Below, one piece after another: positions 27,796-37,310 of a stretch of 64,000 nucleotides of DNA. Below the pieces are notes generated by a model, which saw nothing but the letters and a program-made list of their open reading frames with translations, did no database searches and was not told the origin of the DNA. Where the stretch lies: positions 1-64,000 of the forward strand of contig JAKAGT010000024.1 of the NCBI GenBank assembly GCA_021825585.1, read 5' to 3'. Positions within the stretch are counted from its first letter, which is position 1, and every line of letters starts with the position of its first letter. The stretch is from Bacteroidota bacterium (GTDB taxonomy: Bacteria > Bacteroidota > Ignavibacteria > Kryptoniales > JAKASW01). Made by a program: the position numbers and the translations under genes.

Positions 27796-28156
27796 TTGGA
27801 ATGTCCACAACGCCGAAGGTCCCCATTCGGGGAGTGCCTTCGTGAGACACAGGAGAGGATGGTGGTTCATACTGGGATTCCCCTTTGTCCTGATTTTCCT
27901 GGCGCTGGGCAGTCTCGTTGTGATGCTGCTGTGGAATGCGCTTCTGCCGGCGATATTCGGGTTGAAAGCGATAAGTTTCCTGCAAGCGGCAGGGCTGCTC
28001 GTGCTGTCGAAGATTCTATTTGGCGGCTTCCGACACAGGCCACGACCGTTTTACGGTCCGAACCGTCACTGGGCGCAATGGAAGAACTGGCACGGAGAAC
28101 ATCCGGAGTCTTCTCCACGCGAGCGGCCTTCCGCCGACGAAAGTAGTAAGGAATAA
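27788..28156 (+). CDS. Small membrane protein paired with the sigma factor
   Basis: 122 aa. An N-terminal cytosolic stretch, two hydrophobic segments (about residues 25-50 and 55-80), and a basic, Trp/His-rich tail (RHRPRPFYGPNRHWAQWKNW). It overlaps the sigma gene by 8 bp and is probably translationally coupled. The position is that of an anti-sigma or sensor membrane protein, but no anti-sigma domain is visible, so this is inference. Confidence 0.7.
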   Translation: MCSWNVHNAEGPHSGSAFVRHRRGWWFILGFPFVLIFLALGSLVVMLLWNALLPAIFGLKAISFLQAAGLLVLSKILFGGFRHRPRPFYGPNRHWAQWKNWHGEHPESSPRERPSADESSKE

Positions 28157-28174
28157 CTCCTTCCGGAGGGAGCC

Positions 28175-28765
28175 ATGAGCAATTTTCAGCTATACTACAC
28201 AGTGACTTACCGCCGCGCGAGGGACGAGTCGAAGATAGACTGGCACAGTGACGAGCCTCCGCGTCTTTTAGTCGAAGTGGTTGACGCGCTCGGTGGATAT
28301 GGGAGGGCCATGGATATCGGCTGCGGTACGGGAGTGAATTCAGTCTTCATGGCACAGCACGGCTTGCAGGTGACCGCCCTGGACTTCGTGCCCGAGGCGC
28401 TCAGGTTCGGCATCAAGCGCGCGCAAAGGTCCGGAGTGAAGGTCGATTTCATCGCCGCGGACGTGACGAAGTACGAGACCGCCGACAAATACGATCTGAT
28501 ATTAGATTCCGGATGCTTTCATGGATTCAAGGACAGATACAGGCTCTTGTACCGGGAGAGGCTGCTTAACTGGTTGTCGGATGGCGGTCAGTATGTGCTG
28601 ATCCATTTCGGCAGAAGGCACGCTCTCGGTCTAATCGGCCCGCGGTCCAGGACCAGGGAGGAAATCGAAGACTATTTTGCACCCGAACTGAGGTTGGAAA
28701 ATTTTCTTTCGGAGACATGGGGGAAACCGCTGTTCCAATACAGATTCAGGAAAGCAGGGGAATAA
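28175..28765 (+). CDS. SAM-dependent class I methyltransferase
   Basis: 196 aa. Motif I is AMDIGCGTGVNSVFMAQHG, then VTALDFVPEALRFGIKRA, and DLILDSGCFHGF is the post-motif usual in TehB/thiopurine-type methyltransferases. Ribosome site GGAGGG precedes the ATG. Follows the sigma/membrane pair 18 nt downstream, so possibly the same unit. Confidence 0.88.
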   Translation: MSNFQLYYTVTYRRARDESKIDWHSDEPPRLLVEVVDALGGYGRAMDIGCGTGVNSVFMAQHGLQVTALDFVPEALRFGIKRAQRSGVKVDFIAADVTKYETADKYDLILDSGCFHGFKDRYRLLYRERLLNWLSDGGQYVLIHFGRRHALGLIGPRSRTREEIEDYFAPELRLENFLSETWGKPLFQYRFRKAGE

Positions 28766-29009
28766 TGGAATTGTAGAATGGCAGAATATTGTAATGGGAA
28801 GAATCAAAAGGGAAGTCGTCCATCCTTTCTCTGGGCGGCGGAAGGCGGATGTTTATGACGTTTATCCTCAGGCCATGTCATTGTGATTGAAGGCAGAACG
28901 GAATCACGCCACACTCGCGGAATAAGAGACATGACGCTGATAAATCTTACAGTATAGGTGTGCGGCGGGAGCGACCCCGGCCGAATAACGGTGAAACTCA
29001 AGCCGTGTG

Positions 29010-29777
29010 TTAGACCCTCACGACAGCGACAGTGATCAGGAATATAATTCCGCTAGTGATGATCACGAGCGGTCCGGCCGGCAGACCCGTGATTGCCGAG
29101 GAAGTAATTCCAATGATCGCTGAGAGTACCCCGAACGCCCCTGACACGACGCCGTACTGAACAAGCGTCTTACTTATATTTCTTGCCGCTGCTGCGGGGA
29201 TTGCTACCAGCGCTGCGGTCATGAGCCCGCCGACAAGGTCCACTCCAAGTGCAACTATGATCGCGATGGATGACAGGTAGATAAGGTTGTACAGCCTTAC
29301 ATTGACCCCCTCGGTCTTTGCGATATCCTCGTGAACATTGAGGAGCATTATTTTCTTGTAGCTCCTGTTCACAGCGATGAAAACGGCCGAACCGAGAACC
29401 ACGGCCGCTACTGTCTCGTAAATACCGACCTTTGAAATGTTGCCGACTAACGCCGCTTCAGCTTCGTTGATCGGGAGAAAAAGAAAAGCAGTCGCCACCC
29501 CGGCCGCGAAGACAGTCGCGGTCAATGTTTCCATCGGCAGCTTTGTCCTGATCTCAAGAAGCCAGATGAATACGATTCCGAGGACTACAAAAGGAAACGC
29601 TCCGAGTGAAATGCTGAATCCGTATACAATGGCCAGTGCAGCTCCCGGAAGCGCGAGGTGCCCGAGCGGTCCGGCGACCACCGCCATTTTTCTGGAAAGC
29701 ATCAGCGTGCCCAGATAGGCGGCGGAGCCAGCTATGAATATTCCGCTGACGAGGCTGAGTAAGAGTTGGCTTTCCAT
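29010..29777 (-). CDS. Metal ABC transporter permease (ZnuB-like)
   Basis: 255 aa with about eight transmembrane helices. GPLGHLALPGAALAI and VNVRLYNLIYLSSIAI, VDLVGGLMTAALVAIPAA are typical of ZnuB/MntB-family permeases. It comes last in a nikR - receptor - ATPase - permease operon, 5 nt after the ATPase. With a NikR-type regulator at the head, nickel (or cobalt) is a likelier cargo than zinc. No substrate-binding protein gene is in the cluster. Confidence 0.88.
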   Translation of the reverse strand: MESQLLLSLVSGIFIAGSAAYLGTLMLSRKMAVVAGPLGHLALPGAALAIVYGFSISLGAFPFVVLGIVFIWLLEIRTKLPMETLTATVFAAGVATAFLFLPINEAEAALVGNISKVGIYETVAAVVLGSAVFIAVNRSYKKIMLLNVHEDIAKTEGVNVRLYNLIYLSSIAIIVALGVDLVGGLMTAALVAIPAAAARNISKTLVQYGVVSGAFGVLSAIIGITSSAITGLPAGPLVIITSGIIFLITVAVVRV

Positions 29778-29782
29778 CGCAC

Positions 29783-30481
29783 CTACACTCCTTTATGTGT
29801 GTAAAACCTGACATCGGCTCCGTAAATATCGTTTAAAACAGTCGGGGTCAGTATTTCTTTCGGAACGCCGTAGCAGCGGTGACCGAATCTTGAAAGGCAA
29901 AGGACATGAGTCGAGTGTGCGTATACAATGTTGAGATCATGCGTGACGTTAAGAATAGTCAGCTTCCGTTTCTGCCAGATGTCCTTCAGAAGCGAGTAGA
30001 TTGTTTCGCCGCCCGCGATGTCGACCGCCGTCGTCGGTTCATCAAGAAACAATATGTTCGGCTCCGACGCGAGGACCCAGGCGACGAGCATTCTCTGAAA
30101 TTCTCCGCCGGAGAGATAACCGGCCTTTTTGTTCATGACTCCGCTCCCGAGTCCGACGAGAGGGAGATATCTCATGACATCCTCTTCTTTCACTTTCTTA
30201 AGGGAGAAGAAATCCTTCACTGTCAGAGGCAGATCTCTCACGGACATTTGGCTCAGTCCCTGCGGGAGATATCCGACTCGCGGCTTCTTGTGCCAGAGCA
30301 TCTCTCCGCCGTGAGGCAACAAACCGAGAAGCGATTTCAATAGCACAGTCTTCCCCGATCCGTTCGGACCCAAAATGGTGAGGAATTCTCCCTCCCCGAC
30401 GCTGAAATTCAACCCTGACAATATCGGAGCGTTGTCCAGCGTCACCGTAAGATCTTTTACTTCCAGCAGAGTCTCGCTCAT
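29783..30481 (-). CDS. Metal ABC transporter ATP-binding protein (ZnuC-like)
   Basis: 232 aa. Walker A is GPNGSGKT (about residue 37), Q-loop GYLPQGLSQ, signature YLSGGEFQRMLVAW, Walker B ILFLDEPTT, H-loop His in LNVTHDLN. C-terminal residues resemble ZnuC/MntA-type ATPases. Starts 4 bp inside the end of the receptor gene. Confidence 0.92.
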   Translation of the reverse strand: MSETLLEVKDLTVTLDNAPILSGLNFSVGEGEFLTILGPNGSGKTVLLKSLLGLLPHGGEMLWHKKPRVGYLPQGLSQMSVRDLPLTVKDFFSLKKVKEEDVMRYLPLVGLGSGVMNKKAGYLSGGEFQRMLVAWVLASEPNILFLDEPTTAVDIAGGETIYSLLKDIWQKRKLTILNVTHDLNIVYAHSTHVLCLSRFGHRCYGVPKEILTPTVLNDIYGADVRFYTHKGV

Positions 30482-32322
30482 TGTTTCACTTCGGCGGTGT
30501 GAAGTCTTAATCCGGCGAAGAACGTTCGCCCCGGCATCGGGTAGCCGTAGATTGTCTGATAGCTGACATTGAGAAGGTTTTCACAAGAGATAGTCATGTC
30601 CGCGAACTGTGACGCCTCGTAAGTCAAGTAAATTTCCAGGAGCGTATAATCCGGGAGCTTTTTCTGCGAGTTGTCGGCACCGTAGAGGTCCATAATGCGT
30701 TGAAGTGACAGGTTAGCATCGGCTCTCTTGTAAGAGTAACTGATGCCGACGAAGAGCTTCTGTTTCGGCGTCGAATATGTTTGGCTTCCCGGATCTATGT
30801 AGCTATAGTTTGCATCGATCCTGAGATTGTTGCTCAGTGTATAGTGCCCGGCGAATTCCACTCCTCTGTGTGTGAACCTGCCCGAGTTGAGCAGCTGCAG
30901 GTTCGGATAGATGCCTTCAGTCAGGATCAGGTTGCTCCCTTCTGCAATGAAACCGGTCAACTCAATATGCACCCGCCGTGTCAACGATTGGAGAAGACCT
31001 ATCTCGTAGTTCCACAGCCTCTCCGGCTGAAGATTAGGATTCGGCGCAGGGAACAGATACAGCTCGCGGATCGTCGGGCTTCTGAATCCCCTCGAGACCG
31101 ACGCCTTGAGCGTCATGGAACTTGTGGCCGTCCATGCTATTCCGGCTTGAGGCACAAACTCATAACCGTAAACACCGCTGTGCTCGATTCTTGCGCCTGT
31201 GTTCAGCATGACCTGGTTAAAGAACATCTGTTCTACGAGCGCATAGACACCGAACTCATCGACATAGTGTTTTCCGTAGTTCAAATCGGCAATATCGTTC
31301 ACTGCGTTACCGCCGTAATGCTGATAATCCGTGCCGAGAGTGAGGACGCTTCCTTCAAATGGGTGAAAATTTTGATAAAGCATTGCGCCGACGTTTCTGT
31401 CGAGGGAATGAAATCCGTCATAGACGCTATGATCGCCGTAGCTGTAAAACAACTTAAGCGAACCGTCGAATCGTGTGAAGTTATTATTGAGAGAGATGCT
31501 GCTTGTGCTGCGAAGGACATCCACCCAGTTGTTTGAGAGCGGTGAGTATATCGTGCCGGGATCGTAGGTCTTGAACTTGTTGATGCTGCCATTCACCCGG
31601 AGTGTGAAATTGTCGTTCACTTCGTATCCGGCATTCAGGTATCCATTACTGGTGTTGAAACGCGAATTTGGCCTGTGCCCGTCAGTCTGGTCGTGGTCGC
31701 CGGACAGGAGAATGTCAAGGTTTCCAATCCTGTAGCCGACACCGCCGCTGTATTCTTGAGTATTGAAGGAGCCGTATGTTGCGCCGGCCTTGAGGAGTGT
31801 CCCATCGTCTCTGTTTTTCTTCGTGATTATGTTGATCACTCCGCCCATCGCGTTCGTGCCGTAAAGGACGCTTGCCGGTCCGCGTATTACCTCAACCCTT
31901 TCGGCATCTTCACTGAGGTATGAATCGGGAAGCGGATGGCCAAAGAGTCCCATGAATTGCGGGACTCCATCGATTAAGACGAGCACCTGAGTATTGGGAC
32001 TTCCGCCAAGTCCGCGGATCGTAACGGTACCGGCCTGGCTGTTTATGCCGTAGCCGATTACTCCTCTTTGCGCGACAAAAAGATCCGGCACACGCTCGCT
32101 CAAAGCATCGAGAAGTGAAATCTGACCGCTGGATTTCAATTCTTTTGATGTCACCACCGAGATGCTTGCCGGGACGAAGTTCCTGCTCATCTCTTCCCGC
32201 GTTCCACTGACGACAACCGGTGAGCCATAATATACTCTTGCGGAATCGCTTTGAACCTGTTGCGCATAACCGGCGGATGAACAGACGGCAATTGCCGTGA
32301 ACGCATACAAAACATTTTTCAT
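30478..32322 (-). CDS. TonB-dependent outer-membrane receptor (metal uptake)
   Basis: 614 aa with a signal peptide ending about AGYA-QQ. The plug has ISVVTSKELKSSGQISLLDA and VTIRGLGGSPNTQVLVLIDG; the barrel has about 22 strands and ends in FFAGLRLHTAEVKQ. A BtuB-like architecture without carboxypeptidase-like domain. Since NikR lies just upstream and a metal ABC transporter just downstream, it probably brings nickel or a nickel/cobalt complex through the outer membrane. Confidence 0.9.
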   Translation of the reverse strand: MKNVLYAFTAIAVCSSAGYAQQVQSDSARVYYGSPVVVSGTREEMSRNFVPASISVVTSKELKSSGQISLLDALSERVPDLFVAQRGVIGYGINSQAGTVTIRGLGGSPNTQVLVLIDGVPQFMGLFGHPLPDSYLSEDAERVEVIRGPASVLYGTNAMGGVINIITKKNRDDGTLLKAGATYGSFNTQEYSGGVGYRIGNLDILLSGDHDQTDGHRPNSRFNTSNGYLNAGYEVNDNFTLRVNGSINKFKTYDPGTIYSPLSNNWVDVLRSTSSISLNNNFTRFDGSLKLFYSYGDHSVYDGFHSLDRNVGAMLYQNFHPFEGSVLTLGTDYQHYGGNAVNDIADLNYGKHYVDEFGVYALVEQMFFNQVMLNTGARIEHSGVYGYEFVPQAGIAWTATSSMTLKASVSRGFRSPTIRELYLFPAPNPNLQPERLWNYEIGLLQSLTRRVHIELTGFIAEGSNLILTEGIYPNLQLLNSGRFTHRGVEFAGHYTLSNNLRIDANYSYIDPGSQTYSTPKQKLFVGISYSYKRADANLSLQRIMDLYGADNSQKKLPDYTLLEIYLTYEASQFADMTISCENLLNVSYQTIYGYPMPGRTFFAGLRLHTAEVKQ

Positions 32323-32377
32323 TTCATAGAGAATTATCTAGTTGCACAGCCCGATGACAAAATTACGAGATAAAGAG

Positions 32378-32797
32378 TCAGATTTCTTTTCCGGAGAGAG
32401 TCAGACTCAATCTTCCATGTTTAACTCCCTTGAAACTCAGGATCTTTGTGGCAATTTCCTCGATTTTCGCCGCCTTATCGTTCAAGATGATCACCTGAAG
32501 ACAGTTCTTGTGATCGGTGTGGACGTGCGAAGCCGAGACTATACTCCTATAGTGAACGTGCTGAAAGCCGGTGATTCTTGCCTCCAACTCCCTCACGTGA
32601 TGGTCGTACACGAATGAGAGAACTCCAAAAGCTGCGGTATCACCGTTGTGCGTTCCCTCTTCAACCAGTTCTCTTCTCACGAAGTCGCGGATCGCTTCCG
32701 ATCGGTTTGTATAGCCGCGCTTGCTTATCAGCCGGTCGAACCTGCCGAGAAGCGCGGTTTCCATCGATACGCCGAAACGGATGAGTTTGTCCTGCAT
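32378..32797 (-). CDS. nikR: NikR-family nickel-responsive regulator
   Basis: 139 aa. Ribbon-helix-helix N-terminus (IRFGVSMETALLGRFDRLIS), then an ACT-like domain. The metal site residues of NikR are preserved: His in the FQHVHYR region, HVH in SASHVHTDH and Cys in KNCLQV. It represses transport genes when nickel is bound. Head of the operon with the receptor, 55 nt upstream of it. Confidence 0.92.
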   Translation of the reverse strand: MQDKLIRFGVSMETALLGRFDRLISKRGYTNRSEAIRDFVRRELVEEGTHNGDTAAFGVLSFVYDHHVRELEARITGFQHVHYRSIVSASHVHTDHKNCLQVIILNDKAAKIEEIATKILSFKGVKHGRLSLTLSGKEI

Positions 32798-32819
32798 GCG
32801 GTGCCACCTTTCTCATAAA

Positions 32820-32845
32820 TGTAGCACGCGGCGGAATTAGTTACA
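32820..32845. promoter_or_regulatory. Candidate NikR operator
   Basis: Upstream of nikR lies a dyad TGTAGC-N14-GTTACA (one mismatch to symmetry). NikR operators are usually two 6-bp half-sites with a longer spacer, so this is only a candidate, supported by its position. Confidence 0.3.
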
Positions 32846-33076
32846 ACGCTCTTTATCGCGTCCTCTCGACATCAAAATCGGTTTGGGACTCTCCAGGGCT
32901 GCGAATCACTCAAGTAGTGGGTGCATCCTTTTATTATCCCTGGCATCATACAGGTGAATTTCAGCGGCTGATCGTCAAGGGGCGGCGATAGAGCACCAAA
33001 GGCGCTTTCGCCTCCGAAGAAGCGGGAATCGGCCGACGTTTCAATCGTGATATTAAAACTTGGAGTCCTTGACATC

Positions 33077-34021
33077 ATGATGATGGATAAAGAGTCTATA
33101 ATGAAACAGGTGGAAAACATGCCGGCCGGTGTCTATTCCGCCTCGAACAAATACTGGTGTGTGACCTGCAAGCTTCTCTTCGATATCGATAAGCCGGTCT
33201 GTCCCTACATGCCGAAGATGTGCATCAACACGCCGGTTCCGGTCGAAGTCATGAGGCCCGAATCGACAGTAAGCATCGAGAAGTTCGGCCTGTTCTATCC
33301 GAAAGTCCCGCAGAAGATGATGAACTTCCTGGCGGGAGAGAATCCGAATTCGGTCGGTCGGAAATGGGCTGAGGCGTATATCGGATTTCTGAATGAGTGG
33401 AGGTTCGAGTACAGGAACGAGCCGCTTCAGACTCTGAAGAGTTTCATTATCACCGTAAGTGGGAGCGAGACGGCACAGCGGGTTACTAAAGACGGGATCG
33501 TCTTTGTGATAACCGACCTGAAGAAGGTCTGGGATAAAAGAAAACTCTTTCCGATACTCGGATCCGCGATTGAAGTCCTCAGGGACGAGCTGGGAGTCAG
33601 GCAGAAAATTTATTTCGACGAGATTGACATTATCGGAGAGAGCCAGACGGGCAAATACTACTGTTCGATGTGCAGGAAGTTCTTCGAGTTTTCCTCGCAG
33701 CGGGAAACGATCACGTGCCCTCTCATGCCGCAGAAGTGCGTGGCTGTCCCTCACAGCCTCGACAAGATGAAATATTCACTGAAGGATTTGATTTCCGTGT
33801 ATAGTCACACTCCGGACATCTACAAGCGTTTCATCGCCCTCCTTCCGCGGAAGGAAGGCTCGATTGAATATCTCGCGTCTCTGCTGAAGGAAGAGTGGCA
33901 CTTCGACGTAATGAAGAAGAGACTTAACTGCATAGCGGCGCAGATCGGGCTGACCGATGAAGTTGTGACCTGCCTGTCTGAAGAAGGCGACGGGATGAGA
34001 CAGATGGCGATGATGGGGTGA
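33077..34021 (+). CDS. Unknown protein with two Cys-cluster modules
   Basis: 314 aa that I do not recognise. Two similar modules: residues 26-49 have YWCVTCK ... CPYMPKMC (C-x2-C-x10-C-x6-C) and about 195-222 have YYCSMCR ... CPLMPQKC (C-x2-C-x14-C-x6-C). Each has a CP-x-MP-x2-C ending. These look like zinc or other metal sites. The rest is soluble, mostly helical. ATG 33077 is preferred (GGAG 11 nt upstream); ATG at 33080 or 33083 is possible. The divergent neighbour is the nickel operon and the next gene is NifX-like, so a metal-handling role is possible. Confidence 0.7.
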   Translation: MMMDKESIMKQVENMPAGVYSASNKYWCVTCKLLFDIDKPVCPYMPKMCINTPVPVEVMRPESTVSIEKFGLFYPKVPQKMMNFLAGENPNSVGRKWAEAYIGFLNEWRFEYRNEPLQTLKSFIITVSGSETAQRVTKDGIVFVITDLKKVWDKRKLFPILGSAIEVLRDELGVRQKIYFDEIDIIGESQTGKYYCSMCRKFFEFSSQRETITCPLMPQKCVAVPHSLDKMKYSLKDLISVYSHTPDIYKRFIALLPRKEGSIEYLASLLKEEWHFDVMKKRLNCIAAQIGLTDEVVTCLSEEGDGMRQMAMMG

Positions 34022-34163
34022 ATTTGGGAATAATGGAATTTTGGAAGATTGGAATGATGGATTACTGGATTGTTGGATAAATGAAAAGGAAAAAATGGAA
34101 GTCAGAGGCAGTAAACAGGGTGACGGCCGCTGACTGCAGAATAGACGACTAAAGAGGAAGCAC

Positions 34164-34541
34164 ATGAAATATCTTATATCATCCGAAGGAAATTCACTCG
34201 AGAGCAGCGTGAGCTCGCATTTCGGCAGAGCACCATTCTTTCTCGTTTACGACGACGAGACGAAGGCACTCGAGGTCAAGACGAACGGAGACGGCGTCGA
34301 TCCTCATCTCGTGATTCGCGACGCGGCGAAGGCCGGCATAAAGAAAATGATCTGCGGCGGTATCGGACCGCACGCTTTTCAGGTGGCAGACAAATTCGAA
34401 GTTGAAGTCTGCATCACGTCGGGCATCCCGGTCGCAAAAGCCGTGGAGCTCGCTTCCCAGGGGAAACTTCCGGTTACCAAAGAACCGACTATGCAACATC
34501 ATCACGAACACGGGGAAGACGGACATTTGCATCGCCATTAA
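34164..34541 (+). CDS. NifX/NifB-domain protein with His-rich tail
   Basis: 125 aa of the dinitrogenase FeMo-cofactor-binding domain: FGRAPFFLVYDDETKAL, then AAKAGIKKMICGGIGPHAF and VEVCITSGIPVAKAVEL. The tail (QHHHEHGEDGHLHRH) could bind metals. Such stand-alone members are often in non-diazotrophs with unknown role. Good ribosome site GAGGAAGC before ATG. Confidence 0.9.
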   Translation: MKYLISSEGNSLESSVSSHFGRAPFFLVYDDETKALEVKTNGDGVDPHLVIRDAAKAGIKKMICGGIGPHAFQVADKFEVEVCITSGIPVAKAVELASQGKLPVTKEPTMQHHHEHGEDGHLHRH

Positions 34542-34719
34542 CCGGGCCCGCTTCGGCTACGAAAAGATCGATAGATCCGTTTTAAGGGAGTTATTTACAA
34601 GGTACCGGCTTGGTTCTTCGGTGAGCCACCTCTAGATTGTTCGGGGAGGAGGAACTTCTTTTTCAAACGCGGCGGGGTTCCGAATCACTATCGACAAACC
34701 TAAGGACAAGAGGAGGATC

Positions 34720-35148
34720 ATGAACTGGAAAATCGCTTTTCTGCTTTCGCTTGCAGGGGTGGCGGTCGGGCTTGCCGAGGTGTTTGGCCTTTACGGAATT
34801 CCTCAACTCGTAGTGTGGGCGGCTGTGTTCGTCGGTTATGCAATGTTCCTCGCGAGAAATATTGACGGCGACTATTTCGTCCACGCGCTGCTTGCCAGCC
34901 TGCTAGCCGGACTCTGGGCCGGAACAATACATGCGGTTTTCATTAATGCTTACGTGGCTCACAACCCCGCGCTGCAGTCCGAATATGCGGTGCTTCCCAA
35001 GGGAACTCATCCACGACTCATGATGATAATGATGGGTCCGTTCTACGGCGCGATAAGGGGAGTAGTAGCCGGACTGCTCGCCGTCGCAGCTGGAAAATTC
35101 ATGAAGAGAAAAGAGCCGCTTCCCTCTCAGGAAACGAAGACTCAGTAA
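34720..35148 (+). CDS. Small four-helix membrane protein
   Basis: 142 aa, four hydrophobic segments (about 4-22, 25-45, 52-75 and 102-124), a short C-terminal Lys/Glu tail. I see no family motif. GGAGG is placed just upstream of ATG. Function unknown. Confidence 0.7.
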   Translation: MNWKIAFLLSLAGVAVGLAEVFGLYGIPQLVVWAAVFVGYAMFLARNIDGDYFVHALLASLLAGLWAGTIHAVFINAYVAHNPALQSEYAVLPKGTHPRLMMIMMGPFYGAIRGVVAGLLAVAAGKFMKRKEPLPSQETKTQ

Positions 35149-35259
35149 AGAACCGGTCCTTCTTAAGCAGTCACTCCGTCTTGCCGTGAAATCTGTTCGC
35201 GCGTAACCGGCTCAATGCCTCTACGTATTGTTTAGCCACTAACCAGGAGTGGTACAATC

Positions 35260-35854
35260 ATGATGAGAGTAATTCTTATAACCCTTTATGATTCATACCC
35301 GGATGGAAAGCTCACGCTCGGGAGAAACGAAGTGTTTCAAATCGGATTCCGGCTCGGAAAACTTCTCGGGATCAAACGGCTGTCGTGCGTCGACGAACAG
35401 GGGGGATTTTACGGATACCTGGATACTCTATTTTCCGATTCGGCCCGCGCCGCAGGGTTCGAAGAATACTACTACCACAACCCCGATTCTCTCATACGAG
35501 AAGGAGTATTCCGGATTTTACGCTGCCGAGGACACGTTTCCGAGATCATCGGGAATAGTCCGGACACTTGGGCGGATCAACCAGCCGGGGCTTATTATGC
35601 ACTCTCAGGGAGCTTACTTCACGGGGGACTTCAAGTACGAGGAGAAGCCGGGCGATTTCACCGGCGTCGATTTCGAAACCTGCAGGTGGTACGACCGCAA
35701 CCTCCGGATCTTCAGGAATATCCAGCGCATAACGGATGACCCGCGCGACAGGATTCCGGTTATCATCGGCGTCGGCCATCTCGGGCTGTTGAATTACTTC
35801 TTTCAATGCTCTCCCGAATATGAATGGGTTAGCCCGTCAGATTACCTGAAGTGA
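35260..35854 (+). pseudogene. DUF5694-like protein, truncated and frameshifted
   Basis: The first frame has LGRNEVFQIGFRLGKLLGIK and CVDEQGGFYGYLDTLF, the second (from about 35500) has GRINQPGLIMHSQGAYFTGD and CRWYDRNLRIFRNIQRITDD ... VIIGVGHLGLLNYF. Together they form a TraB-like DUF5694 domain, but the N-terminal third is missing and one frameshift near 35500 separates the halves. Confidence 0.75.
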
Positions 35855-35984
35855 AATCACGGTGGATTCCGTCCCCGCGGTTGACCTGCAAGAGGACCGT
35901 GAATATGCTAAATTCTCCCGACGGGAATTTCCGTCACTGCAGGAAGGTTTGGAGGAACGAAACTGTGAGAAGGACGAATTCAAA

Positions 35985-36824
35985 ATGAGAGACAGTATCT
36001 GCATGGTGACCGGTGCAAACGTCGGGATCGGGAGGGTGGCGGCTTTGGAGCTTGCGCGAACGGGTGCGACGGTCGTCATGGTCTGCCGCAACAAGGTGAA
36101 GGGCGAGAAGACGGCCGAGGAAATCAAGAAGTCGACCGGGAACAGCAATGTTCACCTGATAACCGGTGATCTGTCGTCACAGCGGGAGATACGAGACATC
36201 GCCGCGAAATATGAAGAAGAGTTCGGTGCGCTTCATGTTCTAGTGAATAATGCAGGCGGCTTGGTCCCGACGAGGCAGTTGTCCGTCGACGGCATCGAGA
36301 AGACGTTTGCCGTCAATCATCTCGGCTATTTTTTTCTGACCAACCTTCTTCTTGAATTGCTCGTGAAGTCCGCACCGTCGCGCATAGTGAACGTTGCCTC
36401 CTCCGTACATCATTATGCGAAGATGGATTTCGACAACCTTCAGGGCGAGCGGAAATATCGGCAGTTTCAGGCATATGCTCTTTCCAAGCTTGAAAACGTA
36501 CTCTTCACATATGAGCTTGCGCGGCGGCTGGATGGGACCGGGGTGACGGCAAATTGCATGGAACCTGGAGCGGTGTACTCGAATTTTTACAATAACTCCG
36601 GCTTCGGTCTGAGACTCTTCGCGTCGCTGTTCGGCTGGACGATGCGGACTCCGGAGAAGGGTGCCGAGACGGTCATATATCTCGCTTCTTCGCCGGAGGT
36701 GGAGGGAGTCACCGGCAAGTATTTCAAGGACAAGAAGGAATTGCCGTCGTCCGGCGTCTCGACGGATCCGGCGCTGTCAAAACGTCTGTGGGAATTGAGC
36801 GAGAGGATGACGATGCTGAATTGA
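35985..36824 (+). CDS. Short-chain dehydrogenase/reductase (retinol-dehydrogenase-like)
   Basis: 279 aa. MVTGANVGIGRVAALELA is the cofactor loop, VLVNNAGG the NNAG motif, IVNVASSVHHYAKMDF holds the Ser, and YALSKLENVLF the catalytic YxxxK. PSRIVNVASSVH and the later ANCMEPGAVYS fit the WWOX/RDH-like branch. ATG 35985 is preferred to longer starts because the fold begins there and AGAAGGA precedes it. Confidence 0.9.
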   Translation: MRDSICMVTGANVGIGRVAALELARTGATVVMVCRNKVKGEKTAEEIKKSTGNSNVHLITGDLSSQREIRDIAAKYEEEFGALHVLVNNAGGLVPTRQLSVDGIEKTFAVNHLGYFFLTNLLLELLVKSAPSRIVNVASSVHHYAKMDFDNLQGERKYRQFQAYALSKLENVLFTYELARRLDGTGVTANCMEPGAVYSNFYNNSGFGLRLFASLFGWTMRTPEKGAETVIYLASSPEVEGVTGKYFKDKKELPSSGVSTDPALSKRLWELSERMTMLN

Positions 36825-36902
36825 ACCCGGCCGGAGCGCCGGGAAGTACGGTTTTGCAGGCAATAGGTCGTGTGAGGAATCTCAGCCAAATCAGGGGGAG
36901 TG

Positions 36903-37232
36903 ATGAGAATCGAAAATATTCCGTTTGAGGTTACTGACTGGAGCAAACAGGCGAGCGCCGGCACCGTGGGCCGCAGCGGCAGTGTGTTCTCCAGGGAAAT
37001 TGACCGCGGCGACATGCGCATCAGGCTTGTTGAGTACTCTGCGCTTTATGAAGCGGACCACTGGTGCTCAAAAGGTCACATCTTATGGGTGCTGGAGGGA
37101 GACATGACAATTGAGCTGGAAGGCGGAAAGAGGTACGATCTGAAAGAAGGAACGAGTATGCTGGTCGGCGACAACGTTGTCCCTCATAAGGCTTACTCCA
37201 AAGACGGCGCTAAAATTATTATCATCGATTGA
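36903..37232 (+). CDS. DHCW-motif cupin protein
   Basis: 109 aa single-domain cupin. The segment ADHWCSKGHILWVLEG is the motif of this subfamily, and MLVGDNVVPHKAYSK is the second cupin box. GGGGGAG lies just before the ATG. Function unknown. Confidence 0.87.
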   Translation: MRIENIPFEVTDWSKQASAGTVGRSGSVFSREIDRGDMRIRLVEYSALYEADHWCSKGHILWVLEGDMTIELEGGKRYDLKEGTSMLVGDNVVPHKAYSKDGAKIIIID

Positions 37233-37310
37233 CTCTTCGGTGCGGTACCTTTACATTCTTCTGATAACCGTTCGGGCAGCCGAGTCGTGAAGCAGCCATA
37301 ACACTTACTT

